A DNA stretch of 64,000 bases from Candidatus Acidiferrum typicum (GCA_002478115.1 DLMH01000075.1:103256-167255); one strand, 5' to 3'; positions 1-9,385 are shown, counted from the stretch's first letter. The notes: generated by a model from the letters alone, not told the origin. Translations and numbers: made by a program.

Positions 1-401
1 CCGTAGGTCGCCACGGGGCCTTCGCTTTCGCCGTGCGCGCGCGCATCCATCATCGTGACGCCATAACCCGCGCGCAGCAGAATCAGCGCCTGTTCCAGAA
101 CGCCCATGCGGTTATCCGCAACGCCGTGAAACACCAGCACCCAGGTGCCATTGGGTTTTGCGGGACGCACTTTCCAGCCGCGCAAGAGCACGCCGTCGGG
201 TGCCCGCACGTCGAACTCTTCGCGATGGGCGCCGATCTCGGCAAACGAAACGTCGGCCTCCACCACCAGATCCGGCGTCAGCGGCCGCCGCATCGGGTGC
301 AGAAATGCCGGTGCCGCCAGCCAGCCGGCCACGCCCGCAAACACAGGCGGAAAGAGGAGCAAAATTAGAAGAATGCGGAAAAGCCGCCGGCGCGTTCGCA
401 T
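1..401 (-). CDS. Alpha/beta hydrolase, membrane-anchored (partial, runs off the window)
   Basis: The first 133 residues of a hydrolase whose 3' part lies outside the window. The N-terminus is a basic stretch followed by a hydrophobic segment (about residues 8-30), so it is an anchored or exported protein. After it comes the opening of an alpha/beta-hydrolase core: a beta strand ending WVLVFHGVADNR (the HG oxyanion turn), then the second strand and the MMDARAHGESEG segment typical of serine aminopeptidase S33-type (Hydrolase_4) folds. The nucleophile elbow is not visible because it lies beyond position 1. The ATG at 399-401 is the only plausible start. Substrate unknown. Confidence 0.8.
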   Translation of the reverse strand, partial: MRTRRRLFRILLILLLFPPVFAGVAGWLAAPAFLHPMRRPLTPDLVVEADVSFAEIGAHREEFDVRAPDGVLLRGWKVRPAKPNGTWVLVFHGVADNRMGVLEQALILLRAGYGVTMMDARAHGESEGPVATY

Positions 402-492
402 ATTAATGGTGACGCAAAACAGGGAGTGAAAGTTCGCGACAGCGGAAACATGACTTCATCGTGGCCAACCCGGCGCACCTGATTGCAGAGTA

Positions 493-515
493 GGGGTCCA
501 GCATTGCTGGACCCC
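493..515. terminator. Perfect hairpin between ABC permease and hydrolase genes
   Basis: A 10-bp perfect stem (GGGGTCCAGC / GCTGGACCCC) closes a 3-nt loop just downstream of the NatB-like gene on the minus strand. There is no U-tract on either strand, so it may be a transcript-end stabiliser rather than a classical intrinsic terminator. Confidence 0.35.
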
Positions 516-533
516 ATGCCCGCAAGATCAATA

Positions 534-1742
534 TCAGGATCGGAAGAGCACATCTTCGCGCTGAAACATTTTGACGGCGAGGAAGAGCGCCGCGGCGGCA
601 TAGACGCACGTCGAAAAAAAGATGATGGCGATGAAATTCCAGTGATAGGTGCCGGTGACCAGTTCTTTGCACAGCAGGCTCGCATTGAGGATCGGCACCA
701 AGGCAAGTTTGGCGGTGAGGTCAATCGGAAGCATGGCGGCGACGGCAGGAATGATGACGATGAACATGAGGGGACTGACGTAGCTCTGGGCTTCCTTGTA
801 GCTTTTGGCAAAGAGGGACACGGTCATGACGCCGGCGGAGAAAAGGACGGCAACCGGCAGCACCATGATGAAAATGGAGAGGACCGTGTAAATGCCGATG
901 TGCAGTTGGAGTTGGGCGGCGTCGGCGCCAGCCGTGTCAAAAGCGTGCAGGTGCCCGAGGACCGCGAAGGAGACACCCATGGACGTGACGGAGAGTGCGG
1001 CGGTGACGAGCGCGGTGGTAAGGACGAGGAAGAACTTGCCGAAGACCAGGTCCACGCGGGCGATGGGGCTGGAGAGTATGGTCTCCATCGTGCCACGTTC
1101 TTTTTCGCCGGCGGTCAGGTCCATGGCGGGATACATGCTCCCGGTGAGGCACAGAAGTATAACCATGTAGCCGATGACGCCGCCGAAGGCCGCGCCGCCG
1201 ACCTTTTCGGGCGGGGCGACGTTGTGCTCCTTGATTTCAAACGGTTTGAAAGCCGTTTCGGGGAGGTTCTTGGCGGCGAGATTGTCGTGAACGATGCGGT
1301 CGCGGTATTTTTCAAGGCTTTTCTGCACGTTGTCCGTGGCCAGGGCGGACTTCATGTCGCCTTCGTAATTGTGGATGAGAAGCGTGGCGAATCTTTGGTG
1401 CGCGATGCCCTCCTGGAAGCCCGCGGGAATTTCGATGGCGGCGCGAATCTCCTTGTTAATGACCTCATCCTTCCAGTTCTGCGTGGTGGGGACGACTCTG
1501 ATTTTGTCCGAGCCGCGCAATTCCGCAAGAATTCCGGGAGAATCTTCCCCGCCGAGAATCATGACGGTGGGAACCTCCTTCTTGGCCTCGCCCACGAGGG
1601 CGGAAATCGCAGCCCCGATGCCGGCGGTGAGCAGGGGGAACAGGAGAAGCGGCACAAGGAGCGAGGAAATGAGGGTACGACGGTCGCGCAGAGCCTCGCG
1701 CAGTTCCTTGCGATAGACGATGCCGATATTGCGGAGATTCAT
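534..1742 (-). CDS. ABC-2 type transporter permease, NatB-like
   Basis: Permease partner of the ATPase encoded directly upstream (its stop is 1 nt from this ATG), forming a NatAB-type two-gene exporter. The protein starts MNLRNIGIVYRKELREALRDRR, the usual cytoplasmic lead-in of ABC-2 permeases. A first membrane helix follows (about 25-50), then a large extracytoplasmic domain to about residue 180, and five or so helices with the conserved amphipathic segment GEKERGTMETILSSP near residue 225. Length (402 aa) matches NatB/YhaP-type proteins. The ATG at 1742 is preferred over an upstream in-frame ATG at 1781 that would overlap the ATPase gene. The family exports sodium, drugs or lipids; the substrate here cannot be inferred. 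Confidence 0.88.
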   Translation of the reverse strand: MNLRNIGIVYRKELREALRDRRTLISSLLVPLLLFPLLTAGIGAAISALVGEAKKEVPTVMILGGEDSPGILAELRGSDKIRVVPTTQNWKDEVINKEIRAAIEIPAGFQEGIAHQRFATLLIHNYEGDMKSALATDNVQKSLEKYRDRIVHDNLAAKNLPETAFKPFEIKEHNVAPPEKVGGAAFGGVIGYMVILLCLTGSMYPAMDLTAGEKERGTMETILSSPIARVDLVFGKFFLVLTTALVTAALSVTSMGVSFAVLGHLHAFDTAGADAAQLQLHIGIYTVLSIFIMVLPVAVLFSAGVMTVSLFAKSYKEAQSYVSPLMFIVIIPAVAAMLPIDLTAKLALVPILNASLLCKELVTGTYHWNFIAIIFFSTCVYAAAALFLAVKMFQREDVLFRS

Positions 1743-1743
1743 G

Positions 1744-2499
1744 TCAGTTGGCCTTCTGCCCGGCGTAGAGAGGAGCAACAACCTTTACAAAGATTTCTTC
1801 CAGGTCGTTTTCGCCGTAGCGCGAGCGAAGTGCTCCAAGGGAGCCCTCGGTGAGGAGCTTGCCGGAATGAATGATGCCGATGATGTCGCACAATTTCTCC
1901 ACCTCGCTCATCACGTGGGTCGAGAAAATAACGGTTTTGCCGCGCAGGCGGCACTCGCGAATGAACTCGATGATCGTGCGCGCCGTCATGATGTCCAGGC
2001 CCAGCGTGGGCTCGTCAAAGATCATGACCTGGGGGTCGTGGATGAGGGTGCGGGCGATGGAGGTCTTCTGTTTCATGCCGGTGGAGAGCTTGTCGCAACG
2101 GCGGTCGCGAAAAGAGTTCATGTCCAGGCGAGTGAAGATTTCGTCGACGCGTTTCTTAAGTGTGGCTTCATCGAGACCATTCAGCCGCCCGAAGTACTCG
2201 ACCATCTCCTGGGAAGTGAGGCGCGGGTAGAGAGCCGTGGCGGTGGAGAGGAATCCGACATTGGCGCGTACCTTTTCAGGGGCTTCAATGACGTCGTGGC
2301 CGCAGACGATGGCCGTGCCGTCTGTGGGCTCCAGGATGGTGGCCAACAGCCGCAGCGTGGTGGTTTTGCCGGCGCCGTTCGCCCCCAACAAGCCGTATAT
2401 CTCGCCGGGCTTGCAGACGAAGCTGACGTTATCAACGGCGCGAATTTCGCCGCGCTTCTTGTCCTTGAATGTTTTGGTCAGACCACGGGTTTCGATCAT
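1744..2499 (-). CDS. ABC transporter ATP-binding protein, NatA-like
   Basis: A 251-residue nucleotide-binding subunit with all signature elements: Walker A GANGAGKTTT (about residue 40), Q-loop region, ABC signature LSTGMKQK (about 140), Walker B VMIFDEPTLGLD (about 160) and the switch histidine in FSTHVMSEVE. It is followed immediately by its ABC-2 permease. The N-terminal MIETRGLTKTFKDKKRGE reads like NatA. A probable cytoplasmic ATPase energising a NatAB-type exporter. Confidence 0.93.
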   Translation of the reverse strand: MIETRGLTKTFKDKKRGEIRAVDNVSFVCKPGEIYGLLGANGAGKTTTLRLLATILEPTDGTAIVCGHDVIEAPEKVRANVGFLSTATALYPRLTSQEMVEYFGRLNGLDEATLKKRVDEIFTRLDMNSFRDRRCDKLSTGMKQKTSIARTLIHDPQVMIFDEPTLGLDIMTARTIIEFIRECRLRGKTVIFSTHVMSEVEKLCDIIGIIHSGKLLTEGSLGALRSRYGENDLEEIFVKVVAPLYAGQKAN

Positions 2500-2639
2500 G
2501 ACAGTAACCTCGCAGAATTCCTCCGGGTGCAGGGCAGACCGCGTTCACAGGATATTACGCAGCGTAGCAAAAAAGATTACCAAGGACCGGCGGAACAGCC
2601 GCGGTAACTCGTAAAGCGATGGGTTCCAGGGAGTTATGG

Positions 2640-2801
2640 CTACCCTTTGTGGCAGTTAGGGCACTGTTTCGCATCAAACTTTTCGGGAGCCACGCGGAAG
2701 ACGTTGTTGCACTGAATGCACACCCGGTGGAGTACCTTGGGAGGGGCAGGAGTGCCCGATTTGTCGGCCATAGGAACGGTCGGCGCTTCGCTGTTGCTCA
2801 T
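2640..2801 (-). CDS. Small zinc-ribbon protein (53 aa)
   Basis: A short ORF encoding 53 residues with two CxxC knuckles, CIQC (residues 28-31) and CPNC (47-50), separated by 15 residues. This is the layout of a rubredoxin-like or zinc-ribbon mini-domain. The first 20 residues are Ser/Pro/Thr/Ala-rich and probably disordered. It is on the same strand as, and about 140 bp upstream of, the NatAB pair, so it may share a promoter. No function is claimed. The four spaced cysteines in so short an ORF support it being real. Confidence 0.6.
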   Translation of the reverse strand: MSNSEAPTVPMADKSGTPAPPKVLHRVCIQCNNVFRVAPEKFDAKQCPNCHKG

Positions 2802-3066
2802 GGCTAGATTCTAGCATGGCGGGAGCGGGTGATAGGTTACGACATCCTGAAACTGGCCCCTGGCATCTCATTGCACATGACGAGGCAGGAACGGAAGTGT
2901 GTGGAGAAATGGCCAACCGTCCTGATAGACTTTACCGCAGGGATAGACCGCCCAGGCAATCGGCCAGAAAGCCCCGCAAAAGAATCGATTGAACCCAGCG
3001 AGGAGTGCTCGCGGGTGTGGCTTGGCAGAGCGCTTATGGCTGGCGGCGGCTCGATTTCAGGAACTT

Positions 3067-4350
3067 ATGGATAAGAAGCTGCGAAACCGGATTTTGGTGT
3101 TCCTGCTGCTGGCGGGAATCGTGGCGTATCTCCTGGTGCGGATTAGCGGGCGGCAGCCGGTGGCAAAGATATCGGCGACGACGCCGGTGCGGCGGAACAT
3201 TGTTGCGTCCATCAGCAGCAATGGCAAGGTGGAACCCATCGCACCGGTTGCCGTGCGGGCGCAATTGGACACCTTTGTGACCAAGGTGCACATAGTAGAG
3301 GGCCAGAACGTCAAGAAAGGCCAGCTCCTGCTCGAGTTGAACGTGAAGGATGCGGCCTCGCAACTGGCGGCCGCTAAAGCGAGACTCCTACGCGCGGAAG
3401 ACGACCTGCGTGTGGCTAAAGCCGGCGGGCGCTCGGATGAGGCTGCGCGAATCAACGGGGACTTGGCGAAAGCCCGAGCGGAGCGTGACCGTTTGCAGCG
3501 AAACCACGATTCGTTGACCCGGTTGTTGACACAGGGAGCGGCGACGAAGGACGAACTCGCCGCCAACGACCTGTCCCTGGAAAAAATGCACGCCGAAGTG
3601 AACAAGTTGGCGGCAGCCAAAAAGGAATTTGACCGGCAAGCGAATCTCGACGAATCCCGGTCATCCCTTGCGGTGCAGCAGGCCCAGAGCGAAGTCGCGG
3701 CGCTGCAAGACAAAGTACAGCAAGGGCGCATCCCTGCCTCGATTGACGGGACCCTCTACGCCATGCCGGTCCACGAAGGAGATTTTGTGAAGGTGGGCGA
3801 CCTGCTCGCGGAAATGGCCGATCTCCACAAGGTGCGCGTCCGCGCTTTCATCGACGAGCCGGAAATGGGGGCGCTGGAGCCTGATGAACCCGTGAAAATT
3901 ACTTGGGACGCTCTGCCCAACCGTGTCTGGGAAGGAAAGACGGAAATCATCCCCAAGCAAGTGGTGGCCCGGGGGTTGCGAAACGTGGGTGAACTTTTGT
4001 GCTCCGTGCGCAACGATAAACTGGAACTTCTGCCCAACACCAATGTAAACGTGCGCATCAATTTGAAAGAACGCTTGAATGTATTGAGTGTGACGCGCGG
4101 TGCGGTGGAGACGGAAAATTCACAGCGCTACGTTTTTGTGGTGCAGGATGGCGTGGGGCAATCCCGGCTTGAAAGACGGCTCATTCAGGTGGGCATTGCC
4201 GATGCCACGAATTACGAGGTTGTCAGTGGGCTGCGGGAAGGCGAAGTGGTCGCCATCCCCGGCGATGTGGAATTGCACGACGGCATGAGCGTAAGAGTCG
4301 TGAACATGGCGTCGTCGAATCTGAAGGAAGCGAAGGATGCGAGTCTGTAG
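3067..4350 (+). CDS. HlyD/MacA-type efflux periplasmic adaptor subunit
   Basis: Membrane-fusion protein of a tripartite efflux system. One N-terminal membrane helix (about residues 6-25) precedes a biotinyl-lipoyl half (about 45-85), a long Ala/Lys/Glu-rich coiled-coil hairpin (about 90-215), the returning lipoyl half (GTLYAMPVHEGDFVKVGDLLAEM) and beta-barrel and membrane-proximal domains to 427. The ATG at 3067 is chosen because it begins MDKKLRNRILVFLLL; the upstream in-frame ATG at 2989 would prepend a non-conserved segment. It overlaps the TPR gene downstream by 14 nt and leads an operon with a MacB-type permease and a TolC-like channel. Confidence 0.9.
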   Translation: MDKKLRNRILVFLLLAGIVAYLLVRISGRQPVAKISATTPVRRNIVASISSNGKVEPIAPVAVRAQLDTFVTKVHIVEGQNVKKGQLLLELNVKDAASQLAAAKARLLRAEDDLRVAKAGGRSDEAARINGDLAKARAERDRLQRNHDSLTRLLTQGAATKDELAANDLSLEKMHAEVNKLAAAKKEFDRQANLDESRSSLAVQQAQSEVAALQDKVQQGRIPASIDGTLYAMPVHEGDFVKVGDLLAEMADLHKVRVRAFIDEPEMGALEPDEPVKITWDALPNRVWEGKTEIIPKQVVARGLRNVGELLCSVRNDKLELLPNTNVNVRINLKERLNVLSVTRGAVETENSQRYVFVVQDGVGQSRLERRLIQVGIADATNYEVVSGLREGEVVAIPGDVELHDGMSVRVVNMASSNLKEAKDASL

Positions 4351-5326
4351 GGCGCTGCTGGCCGCGTTGCTACTTTCTCTGGCTGTGCAGGCGCCTGGCG
4401 GCAGGGCGCAGGAAGCCTCGCTGGAAGCGGGTAGAAGGGCTTACGAGAGCACGGATTACGCCGCGGCCATCGCCATCCTCAACCAAGCCGCGGCAAAAGA
4501 ACCCAACAACGGGGAGATCCAGCTTCTCCTGACCAAGGCCCACCTAGGTGTCGAACAGTTTAATGCGGCTGAGAAGAGCGGCGAGAGGGCCGTGGCTATC
4601 GATCCGAAAAACTCCGAATACCACAATTGGCTGGGACAAGCCTATGGCGGGAAGGCCGATCACGCTTCGATGTTCACCGCGTACTCGCTCGCCGGTAAAA
4701 CACGCAAGGAATTTGAAACCGCGGTGCGGCTCGACGAGCGCAATTTCGATGCGGCGCAACATCTCGTTGAATACGACTGTACTGCTCCCTCCATCGTTGG
4801 AGGAGGGGAAGAAAAGGCTCGCCCGCTGATTCAGAAATTGCTGCTGCTCGACGCTTCTCAGGGGCATTATGCGGCCGGAAATTGCCGGCGCTTGAAAAAA
4901 AATTTCCCGGGAGCGGACGCTGAGTTTATGAAGGCGCTCGAGAGCCACCCGAACTCGCTGGACATCATCGAAGAGATTGCCGGGTATTTTGCAAATCGCG
5001 ACGTAGCCGAACGCGTGCTGTCGGCCGCCGATGCCGCCGAAGCAGCGGCGCCGGCAGACCCCCGTGGGCAGTTTTTCCGGGCGATGGGCTGGATCCTGCA
5101 GGGGGAGAAGTTACCGGATGCCGAAAAAATTCTACTAAACTATATCCACGCGGTGCCCAGACACCCGTCGTATCCGGGCCCGTGGGCCGCTCATTATTGG
5201 CTGGGCCAACTCTATGAAAAACAGAAGAACCTGGCGGCGGCCCGCGGAGAGTATGGCGCCGCCTTGAAACTGAACGCAAAATACAAGAGGGCCCAGGATG
5301 CTCTGAAACAACTGGGGAAGTCATGA
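4337..5326 (+). CDS. Secreted tetratricopeptide-repeat protein
   Basis: A 329-residue protein with a signal peptide (cleavage likely after GGRAQ, about residue 25) and several TPR units: the first covers YESTDYAAAIAILNQAAAKEPNN, then further repeats to the C-terminus (AARGEYGAALKLNAKYKRAQDALKQ). Such repeats are scaffolds rather than enzymes. Translational coupling to the adaptor gene (14-nt overlap) and the position before the permease gene suggest a periplasmic accessory of this efflux complex, an arrangement not usual for MacAB systems. Confidence 0.85.
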   Translation: MRVCRALLAALLLSLAVQAPGGRAQEASLEAGRRAYESTDYAAAIAILNQAAAKEPNNGEIQLLLTKAHLGVEQFNAAEKSGERAVAIDPKNSEYHNWLGQAYGGKADHASMFTAYSLAGKTRKEFETAVRLDERNFDAAQHLVEYDCTAPSIVGGGEEKARPLIQKLLLLDASQGHYAAGNCRRLKKNFPGADAEFMKALESHPNSLDIIEEIAGYFANRDVAERVLSAADAAEAAAPADPRGQFFRAMGWILQGEKLPDAEKILLNYIHAVPRHPSYPGPWAAHYWLGQLYEKQKNLAAARGEYGAALKLNAKYKRAQDALKQLGKS

Positions 5327-5404
5327 GGCACAGCGATCCAGGTGGGCCTGGCTGGGGCCACAGCACCCGGATGCGGGCCGCGAGGTGAAGGCCTAAACGA
5401 ACTT

Positions 5405-6604
5405 ATGCAGATGTGGGAGACCATAACGTTGGCAGTCGACGCCTTGCGCGCAAACAAAATGCGCGCGATTCTGACTTCGCTTGGCGTAATCATCGGAAGT
5501 GCTTCCATCGTGCTGGTGGTCACCGTGGCGCTCACCAGCCGGAAATTTGTCATCTCGCAGATTGAAGCCGTGGGCTCGAACCTGGTGTGGGCTGAATTGC
5601 TCGGCACCCCGGATAAGGCCCAGCCATTCAGCTATCAAATCACCTTGGAAGACATGGCAGAGATAAAGGCGGAGATCCCCGGCGTGGTGCAAGTGGCCGG
5701 GATTAACGATATCCCTACCTCCGTCGTCGTGAATGGAAAAACGCGCACTGCGGCGCTGATTGGCGTTACCGAGGGTTACCAGGCCATTCGGCGCCTGGTG
5801 ATCATGCGCGGCAGGTATTTCGATTCCGGAGACATGGAAGCGCGAAGCAAGGTTTGCCTGATCACCAGGGAACTCGCCGAACGCGTGTTCGGGTTGGAAA
5901 ACCCAGTCGGCAAAAATATCCGCATGGGAGAGCTGACGTTTACGGTGATTGGCGTGTTCCGCGAGCGCGTGGCCACCTTTGGATTGTCCGAGATCGAAGA
6001 AGACTCCGTAATTATTCCATTTTCGTTGATCAGATATTACACCGGCAAGGAAGTGATCCGGACGGTTTATGCGCAAGCGTCGGGGCCGGAGATGGTGCCG
6101 GTGGTCCAGCGGAAGCTCCTGATGCTTCTGAAGAACCGCCATCCCGCCGAGGCGGAATATTTTGTACGCACGCTGACTTCCATCCTGACTGCGGCGCGCA
6201 CGATTTCGCTGGCGCTGACGGTCGTGCTGGTCCTGATTGCGTTTATTGCGCTCTTAGTCAGCGGAGTCGGGATCATGAACATCATGCTGGTTACGGTAAC
6301 GGAGCGCACGCGGGAGATTGGCCTTCGCAAGGCCGTTGGTGCGGCGCCCAATCAGATTCTCTCTCAATTCCTGATCGAAGCTTTTCTGATCAGCGCGGGC
6401 GGGGCGGTCATCGGAATCCTGCTCGGCTTGGCCATTCCGGTCGTAGTGCAGCAACTGCTGCCCGGCAATTTGCGCGCACCCGTTTCGGAAACGAGCGTGG
6501 TGCTGGCGTTTCTGGTGTCCTGCTCAACGGGGCTCTTTTTTGGCTGGTTGCCCGCGAAGCAGGCCGCGAGCATGGAGCCAGTTGAGTCGCTGCGTTACGA
6601 ATAG
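5405..6604 (+). CDS. MacB-type ABC transporter permease (no ATPase domain)
   Basis: A 399-residue permease of the MacB/FtsX (type VII) superfamily. The first helix is in MRAILTSLGVIIGSASIVLVV, a large periplasmic MacB_PCD domain spans about residues 45-265, and three C-terminal helices include the FtsX signature region ILLVSGVGIMNIMLVTVTERTREIGLRKAVGA. Classical MacB has an N-terminal ATPase; this protein starts directly at the permease, and no ATPase gene is in the operon, so the nucleotide-binding subunit must be encoded elsewhere. Starts at 5405 and 5411 are both possible. Confidence 0.9.
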   Translation: MQMWETITLAVDALRANKMRAILTSLGVIIGSASIVLVVTVALTSRKFVISQIEAVGSNLVWAELLGTPDKAQPFSYQITLEDMAEIKAEIPGVVQVAGINDIPTSVVVNGKTRTAALIGVTEGYQAIRRLVIMRGRYFDSGDMEARSKVCLITRELAERVFGLENPVGKNIRMGELTFTVIGVFRERVATFGLSEIEEDSVIIPFSLIRYYTGKEVIRTVYAQASGPEMVPVVQRKLLMLLKNRHPAEAEYFVRTLTSILTAARTISLALTVVLVLIAFIALLVSGVGIMNIMLVTVTERTREIGLRKAVGAAPNQILSQFLIEAFLISAGGAVIGILLGLAIPVVVQQLLPGNLRAPVSETSVVLAFLVSCSTGLFFGWLPAKQAASMEPVESLRYE

Positions 6605-6655
6605 TTTGAATCATGCTTAGGCGCGAAAGCGTTTTTTGGAACAGGGGGGGGGAAA

Positions 6656-7984
6656 ATGACGACCTGGAAGAGATGCTTGCTGTGTGGGATCGCGGGGACA
6701 ATGGCGAGTATGCCTGCCTTGATGGCCCAGGAGTCCGTGCAACCGGGCGACTCGTCCGGCACGCCGATTGTGCTGACCCTCCGGCGTGCTGTGGAACTCG
6801 CGTTGCAGAATAGCAAGGACATCCAGCTTGCCAGGATTCAGACGCGCGTTGCCGATCAGTCCGCCAATTTGACCAAGTCCGAGTTCCTGCCCAATCTCTA
6901 CGCCGGCTCGGGGGCGGGCTACACTTATGGCATTCCCGAAACGCCGGGGGGGCGCGCGCCGTCGATTTTCAATGTGACTTATACCGAGCAGGTATTCAAT
7001 GAGCCGCTGCGCGGCCTGGCGAAAGAGCAGCAGGAGCAGGCCAAGGTGCAGCGTGTGCTGCTCGAAGACACGCGCAACACCGTGATGCTGCGGGTGGCCA
7101 CGGCCTATCTGGAACTGGTGAAGGCGCACCACGCGCTCGACCTTCTGCGCAAAGAGAAAGAGAGCGCCGAGAAAATCGTGGAGGTCACGCAGCAGCGCCA
7201 GGGCGAGGGCTTTGAGTTGCCCGTGGAAGTAACGAAGGCCCAGTTGACGCGCGCGCAAGTGGTGCAGCGGATTCTGCAACTCGAAGGCCGCCTGGATGAA
7301 CTGGAAGTCTTCCTGCGAAATCAACTGGGACTCGCGCCGGAGCAACCCATCGAAGTCACCGCCGAAGAATTGCCCGGAGCAGCGGAGCAACAGGGTGCCA
7401 ACTTGATTGCCATGGCCTCGGAAAACAATCCCAGCCTGGCTTTTGCGCAGTCGGACGTCCGTGCGAAGGAGTTCCGGCTTATCGGAGAGAAGCGCGGAAA
7501 ATTGCCGACGCTTGAGCTGGTATCCGTTTACAGCCTGCTGGCGAAATTCAACAATTACACGGATTTCTTCAACAAATTCCAGTACAACAATTTCAATGCC
7601 GGCGTGAACGTGCAATTCCCGATTTTCAGCTCGAAGACGCGCGCGAGCATCGCCCTGGCGCAGGCGAATCTGGACGCGGCGAAAATAAATCTCGCGAGCA
7701 CGAAGAATCAGGTCAGCGCCGGGGTTCGCCAGAAATCGCGCAAGGTGCAGGAAGCGGATGCGGCGAAAGAGGTGGCGCACCTGGAACTGCAATTGGCCCA
7801 GCAGAATGTCAGCGTCCTGCAATCGCAATTTGGCGAGGGCAAGGCAAATCTTCGCGATGTGGAGCGCGCGCGGCTCGATGAAAACGAGAAGTGGATGGCT
7901 TATCTGGATGCCAATTTCCAGCGGCAACAGGCACAACTGGAACTCTTGCGGACCGCGGGACAACTTGACAAGGTCCTGCAATAA
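6656..7984 (+). CDS. TolC family outer-membrane channel protein
   Basis: A 442-residue outer-membrane efflux protein. A signal peptide ends near PALMAQ (about residue 25). Two outer-membrane efflux repeats follow, first VLTLRRAVELALQNSKDIQLAR and second around LIAMASENNPSLAFAQSDVRAKEFRL, with long Ala/Gln/Glu-rich helices that build the periplasmic tunnel. It completes the adaptor-TPR-permease-channel operon and would export the substrate across the outer membrane. The ATG follows a purine-rich stretch. Confidence 0.9.
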   Translation: MTTWKRCLLCGIAGTMASMPALMAQESVQPGDSSGTPIVLTLRRAVELALQNSKDIQLARIQTRVADQSANLTKSEFLPNLYAGSGAGYTYGIPETPGGRAPSIFNVTYTEQVFNEPLRGLAKEQQEQAKVQRVLLEDTRNTVMLRVATAYLELVKAHHALDLLRKEKESAEKIVEVTQQRQGEGFELPVEVTKAQLTRAQVVQRILQLEGRLDELEVFLRNQLGLAPEQPIEVTAEELPGAAEQQGANLIAMASENNPSLAFAQSDVRAKEFRLIGEKRGKLPTLELVSVYSLLAKFNNYTDFFNKFQYNNFNAGVNVQFPIFSSKTRASIALAQANLDAAKINLASTKNQVSAGVRQKSRKVQEADAAKEVAHLELQLAQQNVSVLQSQFGEGKANLRDVERARLDENEKWMAYLDANFQRQQAQLELLRTAGQLDKVLQ

Positions 7985-8029
7985 ACGGGAAGACTGAACC
8001 TTCGAATTGGAAAGCGCACAGACCGCCCC

Positions 8030-9385
8030 ATGCTGGAAAGAGACACTCTGAAGATCTTGCAGGAAGCTTTGCGGAAGCTGGACGCAGGTTTCGTCTCTCT
8101 GCCTGAATTCGCGGCCGCTGCAACGGATTCGCAAAAAATTAGCGAAGTTCTGACTTCAACCGCGGAGCGCCTGCACGACAATTACCCCTATTTTCATCCA
8201 CTTTACGCAGGCCAGATGCTCAAGCCGCCTCATCCCGTCGCACGCCTGGCTTACGCGCTCGCACAGTGGATCAACCCCAATAATCACGCGCTGGATGGCG
8301 GGCGCGCCTCCTCTGCCATGGAGCAAGAGGCCGTCGCGGAGATCGCCGCAATGTTTGGCTGGCATACCCACCTTGGGCACTTGTGCGGTGGCGGCACGAT
8401 GGCCAACTTGGAAGCGCTCTGGGTGGCAGGACAACGTGCTCCCGGCAAAACGATTCTGGCGAGCGAGCAGGCTCACTACACGCACCAGCGCATCTCGCGC
8501 GTCTTGCAATTACCCTGCGAAACGGTCCGATGCGACGCGCGCGGTCGAATGGATGTGGAAGCTTTGCGCGCCCGCCTCGCGCGCGGGGACGTGGGCACCG
8601 TGGTCGCGACCATGGGGACGACGGCCACCGGCTCGGTGGATCCGTTGGCGGAAATTCTTCTCCTTCGCCAGAAGTTCCGCTTCCGGATCCACGCCGATGC
8701 CGCTTATGGCGGCTATTTCCATTTGGCAGGAAACCTTGCGGAAGAAACGCGCAGAAACTTCGACCAGATTCAGCACGTCGATTCCATCGTGATTGACCCG
8801 CACAAACATGGATTGCAGCCCTACGGTTGCGGTTGCGTGTTGTTTCGCGATCCGGAAGTCGGGCGCCTGTACAAGCACGATTCACCCTATACCTATTTCA
8901 GTTCCGCGGAACTCCATCTGGGCGAAATCAGCCTGGAGTGTTCGCGGCCCGGGGCTGCGGCTGTAGCGCTTTGGGCGACGCAACGCCTGCTGCCCCTGCA
9001 GAAGCACGGCGAATTCGCGAAGTCCCTCGAGCGCTGCCGCGAAGCGGCTCTGAGGTTCCATCAACGGCTCGCGCAGGATGGCCGATTCCTTACGCCCTTT
9101 CTGCCGGAACTCGATATCCTCGTTTTTGCCCCGCGTGCAGCGAGCGTGGACGAAGCCTCTGCCCTCACACGAAAAATCTTCCAAGCGGCTGCCCGCAGGA
9201 ATTTGCATCTGGCGATCGCGGAGATTCCGGTTGCCTTTTTCGACCCGCAATGGACGAGCGCGAAGCAAGACCGATTCGGTCTGACTTGCCTGAGAACCGT
9301 GCTCATGAAGCCCGAGCACCTCGATTGGCTCGACCGCATCTGGGCGATCTTGGACCAGGCCGCGCAAGAGTGCTCGGGGCGCTAG
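8030..9385 (+). CDS. Pyridoxal-phosphate-dependent group II decarboxylase / aminotransferase-fold enzyme
   Basis: A 451-residue fold-type I PLP enzyme of the aromatic-L-amino-acid, tyrosine and glutamate decarboxylase group. Recognisable parts are the N-terminal HPLYAGQMLKPPHPVARLAYAL region, the cofactor-contact segment HADAAYGGYF (Asp and Ala contact the PLP ring) and the Schiff-base lysine in DPHKHGLQPYGCG (near residue 264). The substrate amino acid cannot be read from sequence. It lies 45 nt after the TolC gene and about 250 nt before hpnJ, so co-transcription with the efflux operon is possible. Confidence 0.87.
   Translation: MLERDTLKILQEALRKLDAGFVSLPEFAAAATDSQKISEVLTSTAERLHDNYPYFHPLYAGQMLKPPHPVARLAYALAQWINPNNHALDGGRASSAMEQEAVAEIAAMFGWHTHLGHLCGGGTMANLEALWVAGQRAPGKTILASEQAHYTHQRISRVLQLPCETVRCDARGRMDVEALRARLARGDVGTVVATMGTTATGSVDPLAEILLLRQKFRFRIHADAAYGGYFHLAGNLAEETRRNFDQIQHVDSIVIDPHKHGLQPYGCGCVLFRDPEVGRLYKHDSPYTYFSSAELHLGEISLECSRPGAAAVALWATQRLLPLQKHGEFAKSLERCREAALRFHQRLAQDGRFLTPFLPELDILVFAPRAASVDEASALTRKIFQAAARRNLHLAIAEIPVAFFDPQWTSAKQDRFGLTCLRTVLMKPEHLDWLDRIWAILDQAAQECSGR

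Noticed and set aside
483..1853. 456-codon plus-strand ORF opposite the NatB-like permease
   Set aside because: It is antisense to a clear ABC-2 permease, with His/Asp/Gly-rich content typical of shadow frames in GC-rich DNA and no domain.
6617..8134. 505-codon minus-strand ORF opposite the TolC-like gene
   Set aside because: Shadow of the sense gene; composition and lack of motifs argue against coding.
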